Positions 18,176-25,967 of a stretch of DNA of 64,000 nt are shown here, piece by piece (position 1 is the first letter of the stretch; each line of letters opens with the position of its first letter). The translations under genes were made by a program, and so were the position numbers. This stretch comes from Paracoccaceae bacterium (lineage in GTDB: Bacteria; Pseudomonadota; Alphaproteobacteria; Rhodobacterales; Rhodobacteraceae), in NCBI GenBank assembly GCA_016936395.1, contig JAFGXY010000007.1:42839-106838 (forward strand), written 5' to 3'. The notes under the pieces were generated by a model, which was not told the DNA's origin, ran no database searches, and was given only the letters and a program-made list of their open reading frames with translations.

Positions 18176-19486
18176 ATGACCGAAATCTTTGCGCCACTTT
18201 GCCATGAAATCGCCCGCGTTGCGGTTTCGCATCCGATCGGGCGGGTGGTGTCTGTCGGGGCGGGCACGCTTCAGGTTCGCGGGCTGCAGCACGTTGCAGC
18301 CCTCGGGGACCGGGTCGAAATCGGGGCTTCGCGGGCAACGGGGGGCGAGATCATCGCACTTGGCCCGGATGTCTTGACCGTTCTGCCAGACAACGGGTTG
18401 GAGGGTCTGACGATTGCCGCCGAGGTCGCGTTGTGCGGCCCCGCGCTGATTTCACCCGATGAAAGCTGGCTTGGCCGGATCGTTGACCCGGCGGGAAAGC
18501 CGCTGGACGGGCGGCCACTTCTGTCGGGCAACCAGTCACGGCGCCTGACGGCAGCCCCCCCGGCACCGGCCCGCAGGCGGCGGCTGGGCGCGCGTCAAAG
18601 CACCGGAAAAGTGGTGTTTGATACAATTCTTCCCATCGTGCGGGGGCAAAGGATCGGCCTGTTCGCGGGGTCTGGGGTCGGAAAGTCCAGCTTGCTGGGG
18701 GCCTTTGCCCGCGCGTTGACGGCTGATGTGGTGGTGATTGCCCTGGTGGGCGAGCGCGGCCGCGAACTGCGCGAGTTTACCGAAACCATCCTTGGCCCAA
18801 AGGGAATGGCGCGCTGTGTGGTCGTCACCGCCACGTCTGACCGCTCGGCGCTGTTGCGTCGCCGCTGCGCGCTGACAGGCATGGCGGTTGCCGAATATTT
18901 CCGCGACCAGGGCAACCATGTCTTGCTCTTGGTGGACAGCGTCACCCGCTTTGCCGAAGCGCATCGCGAAATCGCACTCGCCGCCGGGGAACCGGCCAGT
19001 TTGCGCGGCTATCCAGCCTCGCTGCAACACGCCATCATGTCCTTGGCCGAACGGGCGGGTCCGGGGGAAGAGGGTCAAGGTGACATCACGGCCGTCTTTT
19101 CGGTGCTCGTCGCCGGGTCCGACATGGACGAGCCTGTGGCCGATATTCTGCGCGGCGTGCTGGATGGCCATGTCGTGATGGACCGGCGCATCGCCGAGCG
19201 CGGCCGCTTTCCGGCGATTGACGTGCTGCGGTCGGTATCGCGCAGCCTGCCACAGGCCGCGACGGCAGAGGAAAACGCCCTGATCACCCGCGCGCGCGCG
19301 CTGTTTTCGGCCTGGGACCGGGCCGAGATGATGGTGCAAGCGGGTCTCTACCAAAAGGGCAGCGATCCGATGGTTGATCAGGCCATCCGTCTGTGGCCGG
19401 CGCTTGACGCCTTGATGGCGGATGATGCGCCGGAAACCGGGGTAACCGGCAGTTTCGCAAGGCTGCGTCACTGCCTCGAGGGCTAG
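18176..19486 (+). CDS. fliI: Flagellar export ATPase FliI
   Basis: 436-residue ATPase that energises flagellar protein export. Walker A AGSGVGKS is at 164-171, Walker B in VLLLVDSVTRFAEAHRE, and the F1-type signature LRGYPASLQ and ALVGERGREL are present. The ATG at 18176 has an AGGAGA ribosome-binding site at 18165-18170. A 201-codon longer frame crosses flgC and flgB and is rejected. fliH and fliJ are not recognised nearby. Its stop overlaps that of the DUF1217 gene in a shared CTAG. Confidence 0.97.
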   Translation: MTEIFAPLCHEIARVAVSHPIGRVVSVGAGTLQVRGLQHVAALGDRVEIGASRATGGEIIALGPDVLTVLPDNGLEGLTIAAEVALCGPALISPDESWLGRIVDPAGKPLDGRPLLSGNQSRRLTAAPPAPARRRRLGARQSTGKVVFDTILPIVRGQRIGLFAGSGVGKSSLLGAFARALTADVVVIALVGERGRELREFTETILGPKGMARCVVVTATSDRSALLRRRCALTGMAVAEYFRDQGNHVLLLVDSVTRFAEAHREIALAAGEPASLRGYPASLQHAIMSLAERAGPGEEGQGDITAVFSVLVAGSDMDEPVADILRGVLDGHVVMDRRIAERGRFPAIDVLRSVSRSLPQAATAEENALITRARALFSAWDRAEMMVQAGLYQKGSDPMVDQAIRLWPALDALMADDAPETGVTGSFARLRHCLEG

Positions 19487-20295
19487 GCGCTGTAGCGTCC
19501 GCTGCTTTGCTGCAAAAGGGTCAGCGCCACCTGACCCGCGGACATGCCAGCCGACCCGGCAGACAGCTCGGAGCGGACAAGAAACTGCCGGACCAACTTT
19601 TCCATGACCTCCGGTGAAGTGAATTGGGCAATGTCATCGGATCCGAAAGCTGCCCGCGACCGTTGCTGCAAGGTTTCAACCTGCTTGTCGATGTCAATCG
19701 CCCCGAAAGCCTTGGGAAGCCCATAGGCCGTCTCGAATATCTGCCGCAAAGGTGGGCTGCCCAACACGGTAAACCATTTCGACAGGGCACTGACAGGCTC
19801 GGTCGCGAGCTCGGCCAGTTGTTTTTCGGCGTTCAAGGCAAGGCGCATGTCTTCATTCTGGGTGCCAATGGCAATGGCGAACTGCTGCTGCTTGTAGGGC
19901 GCAAGGATCTTGTCCGCAAAGTCTGAAAGCTTCGTCCGGGGTGTCGCAAAGTCACCAAAGCCGAAGGCACTGGACAGCTTTCTGTACTGCTTGTTTGCAA
20001 GTTTGTTTGCCAGAGCATCGTCCTTCAGGGTGCCGTCTTCAAGGATCTTGCGGATGAAGAACTTGTTGCCGACATCGGCTTGCAGACCAAAGGCCGTCAG
20101 GGCAACCCGCAAGAGCCGAGGGTCGGCAACCAGTTGCTCAGCGGTCTCGATCTTGCCGATCTTGTCGCGAAAATAGGCTTCGTCGCGCTGTTCGGAAGGC
20201 TGCGCCTGAAAGGCCTTTGTCTGCTGATCCATCGTGCGCTTGAGAAAGGCCCAGCCGGCAACCCCCCCGATCGGGATGATTGGTGTGAAGGTCAT
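19483..20295 (-). CDS. DUF1217 flagellar-locus protein
   Basis: 270-residue protein of the alphaproteobacterial DUF1217 family (PIIPIGGVAGWAFLKRT at the N terminus; repeated FxTPRTKLSDFADKILAPYK and related helical segments). No enzymatic motif, signal or membrane segment is seen apart from a weak N-terminal hydrophobic patch. DUF1217 genes are regularly found in flagellar loci, but their role is not settled. The ATG overlaps the flbT stop as ATGA, so the gene is the last of fliC-flaF-flbT-DUF1217. An N-terminal extension of 76 codons in the same frame was rejected because it overlaps flbT. Confidence 0.85.
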   Translation of the reverse strand: MTFTPIIPIGGVAGWAFLKRTMDQQTKAFQAQPSEQRDEAYFRDKIGKIETAEQLVADPRLLRVALTAFGLQADVGNKFFIRKILEDGTLKDDALANKLANKQYRKLSSAFGFGDFATPRTKLSDFADKILAPYKQQQFAIAIGTQNEDMRLALNAEKQLAELATEPVSALSKWFTVLGSPPLRQIFETAYGLPKAFGAIDIDKQVETLQQRSRAAFGSDDIAQFTSPEVMEKLVRQFLVRSELSAGSAGMSAGQVALTLLQQSSGRYSA

Positions 20296-20696
20296 GACAC
20301 TCCCACCGCCATCAGACGCTCTTCCCGCGGCAGCAGGCTGCGAAGCGATTTCAGAACCTGATAATGCTGCCCGTCCACCACGGCTTTGCTGGCAACACTC
20401 AATTGCAGCCGACTGTCGGGATCCGTCAGCACCTGGCTCAATTGTTCGATGCCGCGCAAAAGTTGCAGATGGGCGTCCTTGGCATCCGCATCGCCAGACA
20501 GCACAAGCTGCGCGATATAACACACGCGGCGGACCGGGGTGTTCACCTCCTCGGGGTGGATTGCATCGCGCAAGCGCAGGATGTGCGCGTTGGGCGTCAT
20601 GATGGCAAGCCGCGATCGCCGATCACCATTTTCGATCACCGCACCGTTGATCAGCACCCGTTCATGTGGCCCGAGTTTCAGGACAAGCCCGCTCAT
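20292..20696 (-). CDS. flbT: Flagellin synthesis regulator FlbT
   Basis: 134-residue FlbT. In Caulobacter FlbT binds the flagellin mRNA leader and lowers its stability or translation until hook assembly is complete. Motifs include LVLKLGPHERVLINGAVIENGDR, the IMTPNAHILRLRDAIHPEE region and YIAQLVLSGD. It overlaps flaF upstream and the DUF1217 gene downstream by ATGA each. Confidence 0.95.
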   Translation of the reverse strand: MSGLVLKLGPHERVLINGAVIENGDRRSRLAIMTPNAHILRLRDAIHPEEVNTPVRRVCYIAQLVLSGDADAKDAHLQLLRGIEQLSQVLTDPDSRLQLSVASKAVVDGQHYQVLKSLRSLLPREERLMAVGVS

Positions 20697-21070
20697 GATG
20701 CACCGCCCTGGCCGCGCAGGCCGCGCATGATGGCGGTGTTGATGTCGATCAGGGCTTCGACGCCAGCGGCGCCATCCCGAACGCGGCGGCTGTGAAGGGT
20801 GGTGAATTCGTACAGATAGAACAACTTTGCCCGCAAGGCGGACGGCAGGCCATTGCCCGGTGACGCTACGTCAGCGGCAAGCGTTGACCACAGCAATTCA
20901 TTTTCCGAAAGCGCGGCGATCAAGGCCGGAAACGCCTCTTTTCGGGCTTTCCAGGTGGCGGCAAGCTTTTGCGTGGCGCGCGCAAAGGCCTCGTATTCGA
21001 TGCTGCGCATGGGGCGCAGGCTGGCATCCGGGCGCGCATAGCCCGTTCTCGACTGAATAAGCGCGTTCAC
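20693..21070 (-). CDS. flaF: Flagellin assembly/synthesis factor FlaF
   Basis: About 125-residue FlaF, the partner and antagonist of FlbT that promotes flagellin synthesis or secretion in Caulobacter. Motifs include ARPDASLRPMRSIEYEAFARATQKL and LRAKLFYLYEFTTLHSRRV. GTG at 21070 was chosen: it starts the family-typical N terminus (NALIQSRTGYA) and has AAGGA seven bases upstream; an ATG 24 bases further up lacks these. A GC-rich hairpin separates it from fliC. Confidence 0.92.
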   Translation of the reverse strand: MNALIQSRTGYARPDASLRPMRSIEYEAFARATQKLAATWKARKEAFPALIAALSENELLWSTLAADVASPGNGLPSALRAKLFYLYEFTTLHSRRVRDGAAGVEALIDINTAIMRGLRGQGGAS

Positions 21071-21116
21071 GGCGAATCCTTCGCGTTGCATCATGATGAT
21101 GATCTGTCAGGGGAAG

Positions 21117-21138
21117 GGGCCGGGGTTTCCCCCGGCCC
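21117..21138 (-). terminator. Hairpin between fliC and flaF
   Basis: Perfect 9-bp stem (21117-21125 with 21130-21138, GGGCCGGGG arms) and 4-base loop, starting 7 bp after the fliC stop. No T-run follows, so it may act as a partial terminator or an mRNA 3'-end stabiliser that lets fliC be made in excess over flaF-flbT. Confidence 0.55.
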
Positions 21139-21144
21139 AAGCCA

Positions 21145-22620
21145 TCAGCGGAACAGGGACAGAATGTTCTGCGGTGCCTGGTTGGCAATCGACAGCGACT
21201 GCGTGGCCAGCTGCTGCTGCACCTGCAAGGCCTGCAACCGCGCCGAGGCTTCTTCCATATTCGCATCCACCAGCGATCCGATCCCGGCTTTCAGCGAGTC
21301 GGACAGGCTCGAGATAAAGTCGGCCTGAATGTCGATCCGCTTTTGCGACGACCCGAATTGCGCAGCGGCATCAATCGACGTGCTGATCAGCGCCTCGATA
21401 TTCGCAAGCGCTGCGCTTGCCTTTTCCTTCGTTGTCACGTCGACTTTGTCCAACCCGGCAAGGCCACCCGTCGCCTTGCCCCCGGCCGCACCTGTGGCTG
21501 TGAAGGCAAGGCTGGCACCGTCGTTATCAACCTGCAAAGTCCAGGCACCAGTGCTGCTGTCCTGCTTTACGTTGGTCTCGATATCGGCCAGAGCGCCACC
21601 ATCGATGGCAATTTTCAGGCCTTTGGCCACATCTTCAAACGACTCGTTCGGACCGGCGACATAAGAAAAATCCTGTGTCCCGATGGTCACGCGATAGCCG
21701 TCACCCTCTGACACCGGAGCGCTGGTTGAAAACGTCACGGTCTCGGCACGGGCTTCGAGGGCGGCATCACCGGTATAGGCAGGGGTTGCGGACCCCGTGA
21801 AGACAAGAGCGGTGTCCTCAAACTTGCGAGTTGAGCTCAGGGTTACGATGCCACCCGTGGTGAAGGCTGCTGTGATACCCTTGAGTCCGGCCGCGTTGAT
21901 CGCCGCTGCCAACCCGTCCGCAGCAGCATCGGTCGTTGCGGTCGCGCCTACGGTGAACGAAACAGTGTCATCCCCGATTTTCAAGCGCTGCACATCGCCC
22001 GTTGCGACGGTTCCGGACAAAGTCAGAGTTTCGGTGATGGCAGTGTTTACCACCCCGCCCATCGTCGCCACAGCATTGGCGTTGAGGTTGGTCCCAGTCC
22101 CATAGGATCCTGCATCAAAGCTCAGATCCTGCCGCGCGACGCTGATGTTCGACGAGGTGACGGCACCACCGGAAGACCGATCAAGCGAGGACAACACGTC
22201 CACCGACTCGGTGCCTTTCAGCAGGTTCAGCCCGTTGAACTGCGCGGCGCCGACGACCGAGGCGATCTGGTCGGTCAGAGCGGCGATATCCGTCTGGATC
22301 TTGGACCGGTCCACGTTTGCTTCCTGGGCCGCAACCACCTTGCCCTTGATATCGGTCAGCAGGTCGGTCACGGTTTCAGCGGCTTTGCGGGCGACGGCAA
22401 TGGTGGACGATCCCAAAGCCAGGCTGTCGGAAATGCCCTTGAACCCCTTCACATCGGATTCCATGGTTTTTGAGATGGCCCAGACGGCCGCATTGTCGCG
22501 GGCGGTGCCCACGGACTTGCCGGTCGAGATCTCGGACTGGACCTGACCCATGTTCTTGTTGATGGACTTCATCGTTTGCAGCGCCACCATGGCGCCGTTG
22601 TTCGTCAGAATGGAAGACAT
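21145..22620 (-). CDS. fliC: Flagellin
   Basis: 491-residue flagellin, the filament subunit. The N-terminal D0/D1 region (1-140) has NNGAMVALQTMKSINKNMG, ISTGKSVGTARDNAA and AQFNGLNLLKG; the C-terminal D0 region has EEASARLQALQVQQQLATQS and ends QNILSLFR. The central variable part (about 160-400) is Thr/Ala/Gly-rich and surface exposed. ATG at 22620 opens MSSILTN, the usual alphaproteobacterial flagellin start. It leads the minus-strand run fliC-flaF-flbT-DUF1217. Confidence 0.96.
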   Translation of the reverse strand: MSSILTNNGAMVALQTMKSINKNMGQVQSEISTGKSVGTARDNAAVWAISKTMESDVKGFKGISDSLALGSSTIAVARKAAETVTDLLTDIKGKVVAAQEANVDRSKIQTDIAALTDQIASVVGAAQFNGLNLLKGTESVDVLSSLDRSSGGAVTSSNISVARQDLSFDAGSYGTGTNLNANAVATMGGVVNTAITETLTLSGTVATGDVQRLKIGDDTVSFTVGATATTDAAADGLAAAINAAGLKGITAAFTTGGIVTLSSTRKFEDTALVFTGSATPAYTGDAALEARAETVTFSTSAPVSEGDGYRVTIGTQDFSYVAGPNESFEDVAKGLKIAIDGGALADIETNVKQDSSTGAWTLQVDNDGASLAFTATGAAGGKATGGLAGLDKVDVTTKEKASAALANIEALISTSIDAAAQFGSSQKRIDIQADFISSLSDSLKAGIGSLVDANMEEASARLQALQVQQQLATQSLSIANQAPQNILSLFR

Positions 22621-22819
22621 GGACGTTTCCTTCGCAAATGCCGCGCATTTTTCGCAGCGTGAGTTCCTGTCAACGGACAGCTGGAAGGGCATTCTTGCCA
22701 GTGCTGCGGGCGTTTCCCCGAAGCGCCACCCCGACCTCGGGGCGCAGGTCCGATAAGACCCGTCAGGCCCTAATCAACGGTAAATCGTCTCTGGCCATGC
22801 GCAGCAAATTTGACTCAAT

Positions 22820-23140
22820 TCAGATGCGCCGCGACGTGAGGGGAGCGCATGGCAGCGTGGCCTTGGCACCGTTGCGATCATAAGTCGTCAATCCGCGCGC
22901 GGCATCGTCGATCTCGGCCACGCGCCGGCGGGCGGATTTCAACCCGGACATCGCGCCCTGCAAACAGCTGGCCGTGCGGTCTGCCTGGGCTTTCAGGGCC
23001 ATTGCCTGTTGCAGGTCGCACGATCCAAGCTGCGATTCGGCATCCTCGAGGGCCGGAACAAGATCCGCCAGACGGCCATAGTCCCCCGACAGAATGACGT
23101 GGCGAATATCTTCCAGAACGGTCACGATTTCATTGGTCAT
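22820..23140 (-). CDS. FlgN-like small flagellar protein
   Basis: 106-residue helical protein beginning MTNEIVTVLEDIRHVILSGD. Heptad-like spacing and position after a flgJ-type gene suggest the FlgN export-chaperone family, which guards FlgK and FlgL before secretion. No residue is diagnostic, so the name is tentative. It overlaps the flgJ-like stop by 11 bp and ends 199 bp before the fliC start on the same strand. Confidence 0.7.
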   Translation of the reverse strand: MTNEIVTVLEDIRHVILSGDYGRLADLVPALEDAESQLGSCDLQQAMALKAQADRTASCLQGAMSGLKSARRRVAEIDDAARGLTTYDRNGAKATLPCAPLTSRRI

Positions 23141-23417
23141 GTGACACCTCTTGCGCGGCGGCAAGCGATCTGAAGATCATTTCCGCCAGCCCGATGCCGC
23201 CCTTCGCGACCATCAGCCGGGCCTGTTCATCGCGCAGAAACGATGCAAACTGATCTTCGCCAACCCCGCCGCCGAACCCCGCCGACGGTGTGCCCAGCCC
23301 GCTATGGGCCAGCATTTGCGACAAGAAGGCGGCTTCAAGTTCTCGCGCCTTGTCCAGCAAACGGTTGTGCTCTGGGGTTTGAAAACCCCGGTTGGTCGTC
23401 ACCCTGTCTACCTGCAT
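23130..23417 (-). CDS. flgJ: FlgJ-like rod-binding protein, rod domain only
   Basis: 95-residue protein matching the N-terminal rod-binding domain of FlgJ: LDKARELEAAFLSQMLAHSGLG, GVGEDQFASFLRDEQARLM and GGIGLAEMIFRSL. The glucosaminidase domain of enterobacterial FlgJ is absent, as is usual in alphaproteobacteria, where a separate transglycosylase does that job; here the candidate is the gene at 8625-9329. ATG at 23417 is the likely start. Divergent from fliK across 113 bp. Confidence 0.85.
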   Translation of the reverse strand: MQVDRVTTNRGFQTPEHNRLLDKARELEAAFLSQMLAHSGLGTPSAGFGGGVGEDQFASFLRDEQARLMVAKGGIGLAEMIFRSLAAAQEVSHDQ

Positions 23418-23530
23418 CCATCCGCTCCGCGTTAGGTTCAATTTTCCCGAATATGCGGCATCCGGGTAAACAGTCGGTAAGCAATTCCCGGCAACAGTGA
23501 TTTCGATGATGTCACAGGCTGGTATGCAGA
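23418..23530. promoter_or_regulatory. Shared control region of flgJ-like gene and fliK
   Basis: 113-bp divergent intergenic region. A direct repeat GTAA-N7-GTAA (23466-23480) has the spacing of CtrA boxes (TTAA-N7-TTAA), read from the other strand as TTAC-N7-TTAC, but differs from consensus at one base in each half. Candidate only. Confidence 0.25.
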
Positions 23531-25192
23531 ATGCAGATTGCGACCCACTATCCGTGTGCTTTGGCCACCTCGATTGCCGCTGCACCCCACGGGGAAAGCG
23601 CGTCGGATTTCGACCGGTTCTTGACGGCACAGATCAAGGGCGAATACGCCGAACGCGAAACCACGCGAAACCGGCAAGAAAACGACGAGGCCACAGAGCG
23701 GGCCACAGAGCGGGCCACGCTCGTATCACGGGCCGATTCGCATCTTTTGCCTGACCATGGCCGTCCGGCTGGGCCAGCACCGATCCCGCCTCAAACACCG
23801 CAAGACACACCGGCCTCTGCACCCTCGTCTGACGATTGCGAGCGTAACCAGACCGCCGCAGGACTGCGCCGCGCAGCCGCGGCGACGGCAATCCCCGCAG
23901 AGATTTCGGTCATGCCGCCAGTGCAAGCGGGTGCGGATTTGCAGGTGGGTCAGCCCATACATCCTGTTGCGGCAGTGTCACCGCCCCTTTGCGGTTTGCA
24001 TGGCCTTGATGCCATGACGAACGCTGCCGGCCATGCGGCAATGGCGGCCGCGCCAGCAAGTGACCTTGGCAAAGCGAGTCGGATGGCGAGTGCGACAGAG
24101 GGCGCGCCCGAGGTGTCGATTTTGTCCGGCCCGGACAGCCAGATGGGCCCGGAGCATAACGAAACCGGCAAGGGGGCCACACAAAACGGCTCAGCCTACC
24201 AATCGGTCCGCAGTCAGCCAACCACGGTGCAAGCGGGGGAAGTGGTTCAACATCAGAACAACCTTTCGGCTGTGACAATTACGATGCGTCCAGCCGATTC
24301 GAGCTCTGCACCGTCGCCAGCGTCGATCATGGCACAAGGCGCGGGTCCGGTGGCGGATCAGCCCCGAACTGCGGTCATGCTGCCGGATGGCGGCGATCAA
24401 GAGCCCGGTCTTGGCAATCTGGCTTTTCAGCGAAGGCAGCCATCCGACCTGCCCGCGCAGCAAGATCAGGGTTTACCCCCCGGTCAAGAACAGGCCGCAA
24501 AGACCGACCCGCTTTCCCCGATGCTACACGGCGCGCGATCAATCTCACCCGCCGAGGAAACCAACTTTTCCCGCCATCATGGCGCGGCGCGCATCGCCCC
24601 GACACCCTTTGGATCCATCGCAGGGGGGCACGAGGGGGCACAACCACCCCGCCCGGGTGCCGATCTGCTGATCCCGCCGGCCGAGACCGACGACGGTTCG
24701 ATGGCGCCTGGTCCGATCGCCGGACTTTTGGCCACCATACCGACTCCGGGTGCCGGGTTGGCGTCGGCAGCCGGGCAATCATCTGCGCAGACCCCCATCC
24801 AGCAGGTGTCACAGATGATGGTGCAGGTCGCCCGAAACGGGCCAGATGGCCCGATTGACATTGCCTTGCACCCAGAAGAGCTGGGTCAGATCCGCTTTGA
24901 GCTGACAACGACCGGGAACCGCCTGCACATCACCCTGTTCGTCGAAAGGCCCGAGTCTCTCGACCTGTTTCGCCGCCACATCAATGATCTGATGACCGAT
25001 ATTCGTCAAAGCGGGTTTGGCCAGACATCCCTGAGCTTTGGAAACTGGTCCCAGCGTGAGCATCAGCCTGCGCCCCCGGTTCCCGAAGGGCAGGCCGCCT
25101 TGCGCCCGACGCAAACCCAGCAGGGGTGGAGCGATACGGACCGCGGCCCCGCCCAGACATATGACACTGGCCGCCTTGATCTTCGGCTTTAA
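23531..25192 (+). CDS. fliK: Flagellar hook-length control protein FliK
   Basis: 553-residue protein. About 400 residues are low-complexity (Pro, Ala, Gln, Ser), typical of the secreted ruler part. The C-terminal Flg_hook domain lies at about 425-510: QQVSQMMVQVARNGPDGPID, ALHPEELGQIRFELTTTGNR and the RRHINDLMTDIRQSGF helix. Such proteins measure hook length and trigger the FlhB switch. The start is the ATG at 23531; an ATG at 23524 is out of frame. flgD follows after 11 bp. Confidence 0.9.
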   Translation: MQIATHYPCALATSIAAAPHGESASDFDRFLTAQIKGEYAERETTRNRQENDEATERATERATLVSRADSHLLPDHGRPAGPAPIPPQTPQDTPASAPSSDDCERNQTAAGLRRAAAATAIPAEISVMPPVQAGADLQVGQPIHPVAAVSPPLCGLHGLDAMTNAAGHAAMAAAPASDLGKASRMASATEGAPEVSILSGPDSQMGPEHNETGKGATQNGSAYQSVRSQPTTVQAGEVVQHQNNLSAVTITMRPADSSSAPSPASIMAQGAGPVADQPRTAVMLPDGGDQEPGLGNLAFQRRQPSDLPAQQDQGLPPGQEQAAKTDPLSPMLHGARSISPAEETNFSRHHGAARIAPTPFGSIAGGHEGAQPPRPGADLLIPPAETDDGSMAPGPIAGLLATIPTPGAGLASAAGQSSAQTPIQQVSQMMVQVARNGPDGPIDIALHPEELGQIRFELTTTGNRLHITLFVERPESLDLFRRHINDLMTDIRQSGFGQTSLSFGNWSQREHQPAPPVPEGQAALRPTQTQQGWSDTDRGPAQTYDTGRLDLRL

Positions 25193-25203
25193 AAGGACAC
25201 CCT

Positions 25204-25854
25204 ATGGATATCATGCCAACCTCGCTTTCGGGTCCGCAGACTGTCACGCAACCAAAGCCGGCTTTCGCCAGCACGGACTTCGAGACTTTCCTGAAAATGC
25301 TGACCACCCAACTGCAGAACCAAGACCCTTTGAATCCCATCGATTCGGCGGATTATGCGGTCCAACTGGCGACGTTTTCCGGGGTGGAGCAGGCTGTGCG
25401 CACCAATCAACTGCTTGAATCCATGCAGGCGCAATTCGGTCTTCTGGGCATGGCGCAACTGACCGGATGGGTTGGCCAAGAGGCGCGCGTCGCGGCACCG
25501 GTTCACATGGATGGCACCCCTGTCACGCTTGCGCCCACCCCGGCAGCGGCGGCAGATCGTGCGGTTCTGGTCGTGGCTGACGCAGATGGCACAACCGTTT
25601 CACGCGAAGATATTCCCGTTTCGACCGAGCCTTACCAATGGCTTGGGGCCGATGCCGCAGGCGACCGTCTTGCCGTCGGCACCTATGCCCTGTCATTGGA
25701 AAGCTATGTCAACGACACGTTGCTCAGCACGACCGCGGTCGAGGCTTACGTCCCGATTCTAGAGGTGCGGGGCGGCGCAGAGGGCAGCCGGCTTGTTCTG
25801 CGCGGCGGGGTTGAAGTTCCCGCAACCTCGGTCACGGCGCTTCGGGTTCCCTGA
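25204..25854 (+). CDS. flgD: Flagellar hook capping protein FlgD
   Basis: 216-residue hook cap scaffold. The N-terminal family motif is clear (DFETFLKMLTTQLQNQDPLN, then PIDSADYAVQLATFSGVEQA), followed by FlgD Ig-like and tudor-like parts. AAGGA precedes the ATG. This is the last flagellar gene here: the hook gene flgE, which usually follows, is absent and ubiB begins convergently 113 bp later. Confidence 0.95.
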   Translation: MDIMPTSLSGPQTVTQPKPAFASTDFETFLKMLTTQLQNQDPLNPIDSADYAVQLATFSGVEQAVRTNQLLESMQAQFGLLGMAQLTGWVGQEARVAAPVHMDGTPVTLAPTPAAAADRAVLVVADADGTTVSREDIPVSTEPYQWLGADAAGDRLAVGTYALSLESYVNDTLLSTTAVEAYVPILEVRGGAEGSRLVLRGGVEVPATSVTALRVP

Positions 25855-25967
25855 CCGGCCACCCGAGGCCGAACCATCAAAAGCGGGCCACGCGCAGCAG
25901 AGACCCCTTGCCTCAAACAGCCGACCCTGCGTTCAATTCAAACTTGGCCCGGCAGACCCCTTGCGCC

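Noticed and set aside
22668..22673. TTGACA hexamer (minus strand) 48 bp above the fliC start
   Set aside because: The matching -10 position reads AAATGC, too weak to call a promoter.
22745..22760. TCCGATAA, like a sigma-28 -10 element, upstream of fliC
   Set aside because: It points away from fliC on the plus strand, and no -35 element is at the right distance.
22782..22796. CtrA-like half sites CTAA-N6-GTAA upstream of fliC
   Set aside because: Spacing is one base short and both halves are degenerate.
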